The translations under genes were made by a program, and so were the position numbers. The notes under the pieces are model-generated. The model searched no databases. It saw nothing but the letters and a program-made list of their open reading frames with translations, and was not told the origin of the DNA. DNA of 64,000 bases from Winogradskyella sp. J14-2. GTDB lineage: Bacteria; Bacteroidota; Bacteroidia; Flavobacteriales; Flavobacteriaceae. This document shows, piece by piece, positions 9,224 to 16,870 of this stretch (position 1 is the first letter of the stretch; every line of letters starts with the position of its first letter). The stretch lies in NCBI RefSeq assembly GCF_001971725.1, contig NZ_CP019388.1, forward strand, positions 2,684,501 to 2,748,500. Direction: 5' to 3'.

Positions 9224-9577
9224 CTAGTATGCTCTGTAAGAGGCATAAATAGTTACGGCAAGTCCAATTATAAAAACCAGAAAAACAAACATAAGTTTGC
9301 CAATCTCAAAGTCCGTAGAGAAAAGCTGCTTTATAACATAAAAAAACAAAATGGTATTAGATATGGCAAAAAGAAATAACACGGTAAAAAAACGCCTTAC
9401 ACCATTCACACCTAGTTTTCCCCCTTCTTTTATCAATCGCCATGGATGATTGAGTAGTTTCAGAAGTTTGTTGTTGTTTTCTTCGTTTTCAGGAAGGTTG
9501 TTGTATTCTATTTCAAACGCTTTTTCCTCACCACCATTTACTTAATAGCTACCATGAATTGAAAATTTCTTTTTCAT
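9224..9577 (-). pseudogene. Small two-helix membrane protein interrupted by an in-frame stop at codon 12
   Basis: Reading from ATG at 9577 gives MKKKFSIHGSY, then a TAA (9542-9544), then an open frame in the same register continuing through VNGGEEKAFEIEYNN and LLNHPWRLIKEGG to a protein with two membrane helices (about FFTVLFLFAISNTILFFYVI and LMFVFLVFIIGLAVTIYASY) ending at 9224. A single CAA to TAA change would explain the break. Alternatives are a true start at the internal TTG (9436, 70 residues) or a sequencing error. The family is unknown. The protein-like stretch both before and after the stop supports a recently broken gene. Confidence 0.5.
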
Positions 9578-9892
9578 CTGTATTGATTAGTCAATTTTTG
9601 TAAAAGGTCGTTTAAATTTTTGAAAAAGACAAAATCTTGTTGAAAGTTGGTTTGGTGGTTTAGGTTTTAGTGTATTTGTAGAAGTGTCGCTATCGGTTCG
9701 CATATGATTTGTGCGACTTAAAATCCGCTAGGATTTTTAGCTAGTCAAATCAGTTCTTAAATATTTTTTTTTTAATTGTGTTAGAAAGTAAATAAGTATT
9801 ATGTACAGCGTTAGAAAACGTTTTTACTCAAATGAGTTTTCAGTTTTGGTATTATTCTTAAATTATAACCTATCTTTAATTCTATCCTTTAA
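9578..9892. other. Non-coding gap with one hairpin, before the AraC-type gene
   Basis: This AT-rich stretch of 315 bp contains no convincing gene. At 9720-9737 AAAATCC and GGATTTT form a 7-bp stem with loop GCTA, followed by a short T run, which could end transcription. On the reverse strand a 39-codon frame starting with MRTDSDTSTNTLKPKPPN is open but has no recognisable family; I do not call it a gene. Confidence 0.4.
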
Positions 9893-9907
9893 TTGATTCA
9901 TTTCAAT

Positions 9908-10468
9908 ATGAAAATCTATATTAAATATATGGTAAGTTTAAGATGCAAGCTTATGGTAGAAAGTGAATTAGAAAAACTTGGGATTCATCAAACCAATATT
10001 GAATTAGGTATGGTAGAAACGAAAGAAGAAATTAATGATGACCTTCTGTTGGAACTAAAATCAAACCTAGCAAAATCTGGTTTAGAACTAATGGATGATA
10101 ACAAAAGTATTCTTGTAGATAGGATAAAAAATGTCATTATAGAAATGATTCATTATTCTGAAGAGATTCCGAAGGTTAATTATTCAGATTACATTGCTGA
10201 AAAATTAGACTATGATTATACTTATTTATCGAATCTATTTTCTGAAGTTAAAGGCATTACTATTCAGCATTTTATAATTAAGCACAAAATAGAAAGGGCA
10301 AAAGAATTGATTCTTTATAACGAACTCAATCTTACTGAAATTGCTTATAGATTAAATTATAGTAGTGTCGCTCATTTGTCTAACCAATTTAAAAAGGTAA
10401 CTGGTCACACACCTACTTATTACAAAAAAATTGGTCAAATAAGGAAAAGTAATCTAGAGAATCTGTAA
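9908..10468 (+). CDS. AraC-family transcriptional regulator with short N-terminal sensor-like domain
   Basis: From the ATG at 9908 this is a 186-residue protein. The C-terminal about 100 residues form the double helix-turn-helix of AraC regulators: YIAEKLDYDYTYLSNLFSEV, then LTEIAYRLNYSSVAHLSNQFKKVTGHTP and a final YYKK. The N-terminal about 75 residues (MKIYIKYMVSLRCKLMVESELEKLGI) look like a small ferredoxin-fold domain resembling HMA domains but lacking a CxxC metal site. An upstream TTG (9893) is less likely as a start. The targets are unknown; the nearby CsbD-like gene is a candidate. Such regulators are common in Flavobacteriia. Confidence 0.85.
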   Translation: MKIYIKYMVSLRCKLMVESELEKLGIHQTNIELGMVETKEEINDDLLLELKSNLAKSGLELMDDNKSILVDRIKNVIIEMIHYSEEIPKVNYSDYIAEKLDYDYTYLSNLFSEVKGITIQHFIIKHKIERAKELILYNELNLTEIAYRLNYSSVAHLSNQFKKVTGHTPTYYKKIGQIRKSNLENL

Positions 10469-10568
10469 GATGTGTAATCTTATAAACTACTTGTGTAATA
10501 GGCAGAAAGGCATTAGTTCTCATCTTTGTATTAATAATGCAATTAAGCATTAGGTTAAATACAATATT

Positions 10569-10814
10569 ATGGAAACCAAGAACAAAGTAGGCGAGAGAAA
10601 GTCTAGTGAGTTATTTAAATTTAGTGGTGATTGGGACAAGCAATCCAAAGCATTAAAAGCAAAATTTCCTAAGCTTACGTCAGAAGATGTAAAATTTGAG
10701 AGTGGTAAAGAGTTAGATTTGATAAAGCGTTTAGAAAACAAGTTAGATAAAGACCGTAACGAAGTGGTTGGGATTTTAAAATCAAACTATGCAACAGTTA
10801 CAAAAGCAATCTAA
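10569..10814 (+). CDS. CsbD-like small stress-related protein
   Basis: The protein has 81 residues, highly charged and without cysteine. The core, GDWDKQSKALKAKFPKLTS, followed by EDVKFESGKE and a helix ending EVVGILKSNY, fits the CsbD-like pattern (W, K/F around 35, LT..D, G.E, then a helix with E). CsbD proteins are general-stress proteins of unknown mechanism. CATCTTTG at 10521-10528, one mismatch from the -7 consensus, lies upstream. A terminator follows at 10839. The fit is partial, so the family call is moderate. Confidence 0.6.
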   Translation: METKNKVGERKSSELFKFSGDWDKQSKALKAKFPKLTSEDVKFESGKELDLIKRLENKLDKDRNEVVGILKSNYATVTKAI

Positions 10815-10838
10815 TCTAATTAATACTAAAATTTATTT

Positions 10839-10873
10839 AAAGAGCAGTTTATTAATAATCTGTTCTTTTTTTT
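10839..10873 (+). terminator. Rho-independent terminator after the CsbD-like gene
   Basis: AGAGCAG (10841-10847) pairs with CTGTTCT (10860-10866) with one G-U pair, followed by a T run to 10873. It lies 26 bp after the CsbD-like stop. Confidence 0.75.
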
Positions 10874-11004
10874 AATTATTTCAACCTGTAATATCTGTAA
10901 CTAAAGGTATTTATTCTATAACGAAATTATTGTCATTGATAATGATATTTGTAATGCTATTAATCAATTAGGGAAGACCAAATATTAATTTATTTGGCTT
11001 TAAG

Positions 11005-11031
11005 AAGCAGACTTAAAAATCTGCTTTTTTT
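11005..11031 (+). terminator. Terminator-like hairpin, possibly the end of a small RNA
   Basis: AAGCAGA (11005-11011) pairs with TCTGCTT (11020-11026) and is followed by a run of T. A second hairpin, CCAAATA/TATTTGG, lies just before it at 10978-10997. No gene precedes it closely: the CsbD-like gene already has its own terminator at 10839. Confidence 0.6.
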
Positions 11032-11444
11032 ATTCCCATTTCATAGATTTTATTTTTTGTATAAATGTTATTTGTCTTCTTCCATTTTTAGCCAAGTTTA
11101 AATGTATTGACTTATCCTTAAAAGCAGACCTGATTTTTTGAAATATTGGTTTTAATAGAGTTTTAAGTTTTGCCTTTTTTTATTTGGTTTAATACCCTTT
11201 TCTTTTAAGGTTATGGCGCAATTAATCTGCAAATTATTCATAGAATAACTTTTTAATAGTTTCTACAAAGTTGAGACTATTATTTCCGTCAAGTTTAAAG
11301 CCTATTAATCTATGTTTACATAATTGACTGATATTTATGCCTTGTCAAATAATCTGTGATATCTACAACTTATCTTATTGTTAATGTAACTAACTAGCTG
11401 CTAGTAATGGTATCTTATGCCCTAATCAAATAATTTAGAAGAAG

Positions 11445-11561
11445 ATGTCAAAAGAAAATAAGGGTAAGAAGAAAAATGACAAAACGCCTGCAGCAACAAC
11501 AGCAAAAGAAAAAAGGACTGCTAAAGTTTTAAAGCGGAATTTAAGGCGAAATTCAGAATAG
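11445..11561 (+). CDS. 38-residue basic protein
   Basis: ATG at 11445 opens a 38-codon frame ending in TAG at 11559-11561. The protein begins MSKENKGKKKNDKTPAATT and ends KVLKRNLRRNSE, with a very high lysine and arginine content, which suggests nucleic-acid contact or a disordered tail. AGAAGAAG just before the ATG is a purine-rich start region. It ends 7 bp before the cupin gene, so the two are likely co-transcribed. I do not recognise a family. Confidence 0.6.
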   Translation: MSKENKGKKKNDKTPAATTAKEKRTAKVLKRNLRRNSE

Positions 11562-11568
11562 TTTTGAG

Positions 11569-11901
11569 ATGGAAAATGAAGATTTTGAAGAAGCAATTAC
11601 ATTTAACCTATCAGATATCATAGATTATAAATCTAATGATATTGTAGTTAAAAATATATTAATAAGAGATGCCGTCGTCATTCAATACCTACTTTTTGAT
11701 TTTGGAAAAGTTCAAGCTTTTGAAAAGTCACCTTTTTTGAGGTTTATTTATATAGCGGAAGGTAAGGCAGAGGTTGTCATTAATAATAACTCTTCTTTTT
11801 TGCAGAAAGGCGATTCGATACTTATCCCTGGAAATACAGAAAGTTCAATTGAAGCTAACCAACCGTTTAAAATGATTTGTACTACAATTAAGAACGATTA
11901 G
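11569..11901 (+). CDS. Small single-domain cupin protein
   Basis: The protein has 110 residues. The centre and C-terminus form a cupin barrel: LRFIYIAEGKAEVVINNN is the strand pair with the glycine turn of cupin motif 1, and LQKGDSILIPGNTESSIEA is motif 2 with the GD..IPG pattern. The metal-binding histidines of motif 1 (HxH) are absent, so an enzyme function is doubtful; it may bind a small ligand or act as a sensor. It lies between two very short genes in a loose accessory cluster. Confidence 0.7.
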   Translation: MENEDFEEAITFNLSDIIDYKSNDIVVKNILIRDAVVIQYLLFDFGKVQAFEKSPFLRFIYIAEGKAEVVINNNSSFLQKGDSILIPGNTESSIEANQPFKMICTTIKND

Positions 11902-11934
11902 AAAATACGCAAATAATAAAGTTTAAAAATTATT

Positions 11935-12105
11935 ATGAAAAATAAATTTAAATCTGGTGACATAGTCTGTGCAAAAATTAATCCAACAACGCCTTTAAAG
12001 GTTAGAGTTTTTGCTCGTAAAGTTTATTATTGTGATGTGTTAAATAAGCCAGACGAAAACGAAAAAGTTTACTTTGAAAGAGAAATCGAGTTGTATGATT
12101 CTTAA
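11935..12105 (+). CDS. 56-residue protein, possibly SH3-like (DUF2158/YodC-like)
   Basis: ATG at 11935 opens a 56-codon frame ending with TAA at 12103-12105. The sequence FKSGDIVCAKINP, then KVRVFARKVYYCDVL and KVYFEREIELYD has the short beta-strand pattern of a small SH3-like barrel, and the opening FKSGD resembles DUF2158/YodC proteins. I believe close homologues exist in Flavobacteriia but cannot confirm it here. It follows the cupin gene by 33 bp on the same strand. Its function is unknown. Confidence 0.6.
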   Translation: MKNKFKSGDIVCAKINPTTPLKVRVFARKVYYCDVLNKPDENEKVYFEREIELYDS

Positions 12106-12207
12106 AGGATAAATTTGTAATGTAGAGTTCTTTAACTAGCAAATGTTATTTCCATATGTTGCCAATTTTAATGATATAAGTGCAGCTAAATTTTTGAGAA
12201 AGTCAAA

Positions 12208-14052
12208 CTACAAACTCTCAACAAAATCCAAAAACACAGCCTTATGCTTTTCCAAATCTAAATCTGGTGAAACCGCAACTCTGGCAATATAATCTTTGTC
12301 TCCTTCCTTGGTTGTACCTTGCGTAGAGGTGGCAGGAATGGTCCAATAACAACCTTTTAGTTGGCCATAACTCACACAGTATTTGCTTTCTGTAGGAATT
12401 TCAGTAATCATCAAATTAATTAATCTGAGATTTAAAGCACGCTTGTACGCTTCACGTTCTTCATCTGTATTACCTTTTGTCGGTAAGTCTAACGAAAAAA
12501 CTGAAGGAGTGAAGCCTTCAGCAGCCAGTTTCTCTGAAACGAAATTAATTTTAGCATCTGGTAATACCTCGTGGATGTAATTAACAAAAGCTCTTGTGTT
12601 TTTATAAGCATCTTCAATACGCTTTAACATTGATGGCATTTGAGTAGCCAAAATTTGGTATTGTAACGCTGTAGCTTCGTTATCGCAAAGCTCTAAATGT
12701 TTAGCTATTGGTTGAATTAAATATTCGGCTTTTGCATTGGCTACAGCATAACCAGCAGTACATTTTCCACCACTAGGAAATTTAGAGCCACTCACATAAG
12801 CAATGGTTTTTACATTTGAGAGTATGCCATTATCACCTAAAAACTGTACGTTGGGACAAAATGTTTGATCTAAAATAAACACAGGTGCAATGGCAGTTGT
12901 ACCATTTGGAGCTTGGCGCACTTTGCTAAGAGCCGAATTAAGTTGTTCTAAATCTGGAACTTCGACACGAGGATTTGTTGGTATTTCGGCAATGATGTAT
13001 GGTATAGTATCTTCTTTAGCAAGTTGAGTTAGCACCTTTTCTACGCTGTTTACCATATCATTGTCACCATCAACTGGCAAGTCAACAATTTCCACATTGT
13101 CAAGACAGGCAGCAACACGTCTGGCTTGGTCGTTTGTACCGCCATAACAGTTTGGTGGCACCACAAATTTTATGGCTTTGCCAGGATGCTCTTTTTGAGC
13201 GTTGTCTATCAATCCCATCATAATGGCATATTGCATAGACAATCCGCTAGAAGCTACTAAAGCTTCGCCAGAAGTCGCGTTAATTGCATTAATGATAGAT
13301 TTTACTTTGGCTTTGTGAGTAGCTGTATCTAATTGCTGAGGTAAAAAAGAAGTTTCAGTAGTGTAGGCTTTTAAAGCCAACAAACAATTAGCAGGTGTCA
13401 TAGCAATAGTCTCACGACGTCTAACATGTTGAATGTCTGAAATAAAACTCGTTTTTGCTTTACCAGAAATTAATAATACACTACCTAAACCTTCATAAAG
13501 ATTGACATAAAAATCGATCTTTTCATTTTGAAGATTAGCAGCAACAGTTTGATGTTTAGAAATTAGAATTGTTGAACCATCAAAGGCTTCAATAGCATCA
13601 AGATTTTGGATGTGTTCAATTTCAAAATTGTAGTTATAGACTGATTTTAAAAGGTCAGTACTGAAACGTTTTGGTAAATCTTCAGTATGCAAAATGCGTG
13701 TGGCTCTTTGTTCTAAAAGATTAGTACGTAAGATGGCCAAAATAGGCATGCTTTCCGAAGAAAAGCTAATCACATGTTCTGAATTGAGGCCATTGAGTTT
13801 GGCAATAGTCCATTCTAAAACTGAAGACAGCGGATGGCCAAGTCTTATGTAATCGTAAGCTGTTGGCAATTGGCTTAAGGATTCGGTACTGGAATCTCTA
13901 GAAATGTAAAGATTTTCAAATTGCGCTATAAATTGCGTTTTTGCTAATTTTTCGTTGTAAATGTCTAAGCGATGAGTTGTTAAATTTAACCAATCGCTAG
14001 GTATATTTTCTACAGTGTTTTTTATGTAATTCAGCATTTGAAAATCTTTCAT
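12208..14052 (-). CDS. PLP-dependent Cys/Met-metabolism-family enzyme with long N-terminal region
   Basis: The protein is 614 residues, against about 380-400 for ordinary cystathionine gamma-synthase/lyase enzymes. The fold-type-I catalytic part lies at about residues 250-614: SGEALVASSGLSMQYAIMM corresponds to the substrate/PLP-binding segment, FILDQTFCPN carries the conserved aspartate that holds the PLP ring, and VSGSKFPSGGKC contains the likely Schiff-base lysine K424. The first 230 or so residues form an additional domain of uncertain role, possibly a degenerate second copy. Likely reactions are gamma-replacement or elimination on a sulfur amino acid, but the exact substrate cannot be read. 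The gene stands alone with its own promoter at 14076. Confidence 0.8.
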   Translation of the reverse strand: MKDFQMLNYIKNTVENIPSDWLNLTTHRLDIYNEKLAKTQFIAQFENLYISRDSSTESLSQLPTAYDYIRLGHPLSSVLEWTIAKLNGLNSEHVISFSSESMPILAILRTNLLEQRATRILHTEDLPKRFSTDLLKSVYNYNFEIEHIQNLDAIEAFDGSTILISKHQTVAANLQNEKIDFYVNLYEGLGSVLLISGKAKTSFISDIQHVRRRETIAMTPANCLLALKAYTTETSFLPQQLDTATHKAKVKSIINAINATSGEALVASSGLSMQYAIMMGLIDNAQKEHPGKAIKFVVPPNCYGGTNDQARRVAACLDNVEIVDLPVDGDNDMVNSVEKVLTQLAKEDTIPYIIAEIPTNPRVEVPDLEQLNSALSKVRQAPNGTTAIAPVFILDQTFCPNVQFLGDNGILSNVKTIAYVSGSKFPSGGKCTAGYAVANAKAEYLIQPIAKHLELCDNEATALQYQILATQMPSMLKRIEDAYKNTRAFVNYIHEVLPDAKINFVSEKLAAEGFTPSVFSLDLPTKGNTDEEREAYKRALNLRLINLMITEIPTESKYCVSYGQLKGCYWTIPATSTQGTTKEGDKDYIARVAVSPDLDLEKHKAVFLDFVESL

Positions 14053-14075
14053 GTATTCCTTTTTCTTTTGGATTA

Positions 14076-14083
14076 CAAAGATA
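14076..14083 (-). promoter_or_regulatory. -7 element of the PLP-enzyme gene
   Basis: On the reverse strand TATCTTTG is a full match to TAnnTTTG, ending 23 nt before the ATG. The leader includes the purine-rich AAAAGAAAAAGGA. Confidence 0.5.
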
Positions 14084-14234
14084 CGCTAGTTGATAATTCT
14101 TTTGAAATCTTATAAGCGTTTTGTTCGTGCTTGCAATAAATGAAAATATCTTTCGTTATTGGTTAAAATCAACTAAACACGTTTACCCATAAATTAAAAT
14201 TACGTTTCAATTTATTAACCAATCTAAAAAAATT

Positions 14235-14876
14235 ATGAAACGTATAGTTTATGCCTGTCTTATTGTTGTTTTATTTTCTTCTTGTACATCGAACGATGAC
14301 GGCAATTCGCCAAACGATAATTCTAATTTTTATGCCCTTACTGTAGGAAATCAATGGGTTTATAAAAACTATGGGTTTAATTTTAGTTCTCAGGAATATG
14401 TTGATACTGGAATAGTGGACTCTGTAAGTATTATTGGTATAGAAAATATTAATTCTAAAGATTATTATAAATTCAGAATTTTTACTTCTGGAAATGATGA
14501 CGATATTCCTTTGTATAATCTAAACGGTGAGCGCTTTGAATTGTTGAGAGACTCTTTGGGTTATTTAGTATATGATGATGGTACAATAAAATATACTAAT
14601 AGTGATTTTTCACCAAGGCCATTGTTTTCATCAGATTGGGGAAGTGTTTATGAACAACTTATTGCTTTAGATCATGAGATTACTGTGGAAGCAGGTACTT
14701 TTAATAGTAGTTATACGCAACGTTTCGTTATTTTAGAAAATGGGGAACAAGCCGCAGGAATGGACCATATTTATTATGCAGATGGTTATGGCTTAATATA
14801 TGATACGGTTTCTTTTGTTTCTCAGGAAAATCCTAGGGTCGTAAGACGTCTTGATTCTTATTTTGTTCAAAACTAA
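14235..14876 (+). CDS. Lipoprotein of unknown function
   Basis: The 213-residue protein starts with a lipoprotein signal (LLIVVLFSSC type, lipobox FSSC with Cys17) and an Asp/Asn/Ser-rich linker (TSNDDGNSPNDNSN), which in Bacteroidota is compatible with outer-membrane attachment. The mature part contains FYALTVGNQWVYKNYG, a motif common in flavobacterial lipoproteins that start with a 'G-N-x-W-x-Y' beta strand, and is otherwise beta-rich. No catalytic signature is visible. The gene is monocistronic and converges on the PaiB-like gene 1 bp away. Confidence 0.75.
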   Translation: MKRIVYACLIVVLFSSCTSNDDGNSPNDNSNFYALTVGNQWVYKNYGFNFSSQEYVDTGIVDSVSIIGIENINSKDYYKFRIFTSGNDDDIPLYNLNGERFELLRDSLGYLVYDDGTIKYTNSDFSPRPLFSSDWGSVYEQLIALDHEITVEAGTFNSSYTQRFVILENGEQAAGMDHIYYADGYGLIYDTVSFVSQENPRVVRRLDSYFVQN

Positions 14877-14877
14877 A

Positions 14878-15465
14878 TCATATCAATTTATCCAAAAACT
14901 GTCTTATACTTTCTTGATTGACTCTAATCAATTCTTCACGAGCTGCTACTTTATCACTCGTTTTTTTGTCTTGAGAAAGTTTAAACTTTCCTTCCCAATG
15001 CATAATGTCTATTTCAAACATTTTAATATAATTAAGGTTTGCATTTAGGCGAGGATTATCTGGTTCTAGCGTGTATTTTGGATTTGGGTTTTCTAGAAAC
15101 TCAGTCATTGCTATTAGTGACTGTTTTAAGGAGTCTTTATCTTCAATCGCAGTAACTTTTCCTTTAAGATGTACTCTAATGTAATTGTATGTTGGTAATT
15201 GTGTAGTGGAGTATATGCTTGGTGAAATATAGCATTGTGGTCCATAAAAGATCACTGTGATATCCTTGTTGTCTTTTAAATATTCGGTTTGTGGATTGTA
15301 AATATCAATATGCCCAATTAGTTTTCCGTTTTCATAAATTAAAGGAAGATGGGTTATTAAAGGTGTATTATCCACAACCGAAATAATGGTTGCCAAAGGG
15401 TAAGCTTTAATAACTTCTATAATGTGATTTTTATCTGAGTCTTGGTGGTGCTTTGGTGGGTACAA
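14878..15465 (-). CDS. FMN-binding PaiB-like protein, TTG start
   Basis: This 195-residue protein resembles the FMN-binding negative transcriptional regulator family (PaiB). Features are the start YPPKHH, the flavin-fold strand HLPLIYENGKLIGHI, the YNYIRVHLKGKV segment and the C-terminal GKFKLSQDKK motif. The first codon appears to be TTG at 15465: the frame upstream hits TAA within five codons and no ATG is available, while the family normally begins MY.P. The molecular role of the family is poorly understood; it may be an oxidoreductase rather than a regulator. A heptanucleotide repeat lies just upstream. Confidence 0.85.
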   Translation of the reverse strand: MYPPKHHQDSDKNHIIEVIKAYPLATIISVVDNTPLITHLPLIYENGKLIGHIDIYNPQTEYLKDNKDITVIFYGPQCYISPSIYSTTQLPTYNYIRVHLKGKVTAIEDKDSLKQSLIAMTEFLENPNPKYTLEPDNPRLNANLNYIKMFEIDIMHWEGKFKLSQDKKTSDKVAAREELIRVNQESIRQFLDKLI

Positions 15466-15508
15466 ACTATTTACGATTTACCATTATTGATTTAAGAATT
15501 ACGATTTT

Positions 15509-15559
<51 letters not shown>

Positions 15560-15561
15560 AT

Positions 15562-16005
15562 TTATACACCAAACTGCTTTAAATGATGATCTAAATGTTT
15601 GTATTGCATTTGTCCCCATTGTTGTGCCGTAAAATACCCAAAAGCAGGATGCGGATTCCATTCTGTTTTGTCTTTATGTGCATAGGTTTCATCTAATAAA
15701 GCTTCGAGTTTGGCTTTTTCTGTATTAAAGTCTTTAGTGTCCTTGGTTTTAAGAAATTTAGCTGTCGGTAATCCTTTTTTCCAAGGTTTGTCATTATACA
15801 ATGATTTTTTAAAAAACACCTTTGCAAGCCAACTGGGCTTCATGCCATAGTCCTCTTTTTCCAATATGACATTTAATGGTCCTTGGCAATGCCAAACCAT
15901 CTGGCCAACATTCATTTTTCCCCAATTAGCTTCAGCATTTTCATTAAGGTTTTCTAGTCGGCTTTTTATGTCGTTATAAGCGTTTTCTTCAAAAATAGAT
16001 TGCAT
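15562..16005 (-). CDS. DUF1569 (DinB-like) protein
   Basis: This 147-residue protein shows the DUF1569 pattern, a four-helix DinB/YfiT-type fold: NWGKMNVGQMVWHCQGPL near residue 28, then HPAFGYFTAQQWGQMQYKHLDHHLKQFGV at the C-terminus. Histidines in WHCQG, HPAFG and HLDHH are placed as in the metal-binding site of DinB-like enzymes, some of which are thiol transferases. The exact reaction is unknown. It is transcribed leftwards, divergent from radC, whose ATG is 51 bp away. Confidence 0.88.
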   Translation of the reverse strand: MQSIFEENAYNDIKSRLENLNENAEANWGKMNVGQMVWHCQGPLNVILEKEDYGMKPSWLAKVFFKKSLYNDKPWKKGLPTAKFLKTKDTKDFNTEKAKLEALLDETYAHKDKTEWNPHPAFGYFTAQQWGQMQYKHLDHHLKQFGV

Positions 16006-16044
16006 TATTATTGATTTAAATAGACGCTTAAAGTTACAATTTTT

Positions 16045-16052
16045 TATCTTTA
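16045..16052 (+). promoter_or_regulatory. -7-like element directly before radC
   Basis: TATCTTTA differs from TAnnTTTG only in the last base and ends 4 nt before the radC ATG, the same geometry as at mpl and rarA. Confidence 0.35.
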
Positions 16053-16056
16053 GAGC

Positions 16057-16755
16057 ATGTCGGAAAATTCAAGTTCATTCTCTATAAAAAACTGGTCTCA
16101 AGACGATCAGCCTAGAGAAAAATTACGGGATAAGGGTAAGACTGTACTTTCGGATGCCGAACTGGTTGCCATCTTAATTGGTTCTGGAAGCAGGGAAGAA
16201 AGTGCCGTTGATCTGTGTAAGCGCATATTAGCCAGCGTAGATAATAATCTAAATGCTTTAGGGAAATTGTCGATTAAACAATTAATGGAGTTTAAAGGCA
16301 TTGGAGAGGCTAAAGCCATAACCATAGCTGCCGCTATGGAATTGGGTAGAAGACGACGATTAGAAGATGCTGTACAGTTAGATAAAATAACATCGAGCCG
16401 TTCTGTTTTTGACGTTATGCAACCTATTTTGGGAGAGCTACCACATGAAGAATTCTGGATTCTCTATCTTAATAATTCTAATAAAGTTATTCAGAAAAAT
16501 CAGCTAAGTAAAGGAGGTATCACAGGCACTTTAGTAGATGTACGACTAGTGCTAAAATCTGCTTTAGAAGTGGGCGCAACAGCATTAATACTCTGCCATA
16601 ATCATCCTTCAGGTACTTTAAAACCTAGTCAGGCAGATAAAGATATTACTCAAAAGTTAAAAACGGCTGCACAAAGTTTAGATATAAAAGTTTTAGATCA
16701 TTTAATTATAACAGAGAACACCTATTTTAGTTTTGCAGATGAGAGTATTCTGTGA
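16057..16755 (+). CDS. radC: RadC family protein (JAMM/MPN+ domain)
   Basis: The 232-residue protein has the usual RadC (UPF0758) layout. An N-terminal helix-hairpin-helix part includes LMEFKGIGEAKAITIAAAMELGRR at about 70-92. A C-terminal JAMM metalloprotease-like domain has EEFWILYLNN and the zinc motif HNHPSGTLKPSQAD, with H181, H183 and D194. RadC was named for DNA repair, but its enzymatic role is unproven. It is followed by a repeat-rich 115-bp gap and then the deacetylase-like gene on the same strand. Confidence 0.95.
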   Translation: MSENSSSFSIKNWSQDDQPREKLRDKGKTVLSDAELVAILIGSGSREESAVDLCKRILASVDNNLNALGKLSIKQLMEFKGIGEAKAITIAAAMELGRRRRLEDAVQLDKITSSRSVFDVMQPILGELPHEEFWILYLNNSNKVIQKNQLSKGGITGTLVDVRLVLKSALEVGATALILCHNHPSGTLKPSQADKDITQKLKTAAQSLDIKVLDHLIITENTYFSFADESIL

Positions 16756-16758
16756 AGA

Positions 16759-16860
16759 TTAAATTCAAAAATCAAATACTAAATTCCAAGATTTTAAAAT
16801 CAGAGCTAATATTTTGATTATTGGCTTTGGAATTTGTTACTTTTATTTTTTTTGGAATTT
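16759..16860. repeat. Imperfect inverted repeat built from AAATTC(C)AA words
   Basis: The left arm (about 16760-16802) contains AAATTCAAAAATC and AAATTCCAAG; the right arm (about 16809-16860) contains TTGGAATTT twice (16827-16835 and 16852-16860) and TTTTGATTA. The two arms carry the same short words in the same order on opposite strands. The right arm runs into the region just before the next gene's ATG at 16871. Confidence 0.6.
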
Positions 16861-16870
16861 GCTGCGCTTC

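Larger units (their letters stand above)
10815..11444. other. 630-bp gene-poor gap with two terminator-like hairpins and possible gene remnants
   Basis: The left part holds two hairpins described separately. On the reverse strand, three protein-like but start-less or frame-shifted pieces follow each other between about 11390 and 11030: one containing HRLIGFKLDGNNSLNFVETI, one of 29 codons beginning MNNLQINCAI, and one of about 50 codons ending QKIKSMKWE at 11030. They change frame between pieces, which would fit a decayed gene, but in AT-rich DNA such pieces can also arise by chance. No family is recognised. Confidence 0.25.

Noticed and set aside
9578-9892. A 39-codon reverse-strand frame with PKPPN-rich sequence
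   Set aside because: No homology is recognised, the start context is poor, and the length is expected by chance in AT-rich DNA.
14851-15048. A 65-codon forward frame crossing the lipoprotein end and the PaiB-like 3' region
   Set aside because: It overlaps two better-supported genes and reads as a phenylalanine-rich shadow of the PaiB-like coding strand.
16814-16870. TTG start adding 19 residues to the deacetylase-like protein
   Set aside because: The added residues are encoded by an AT-rich inverted repeat.
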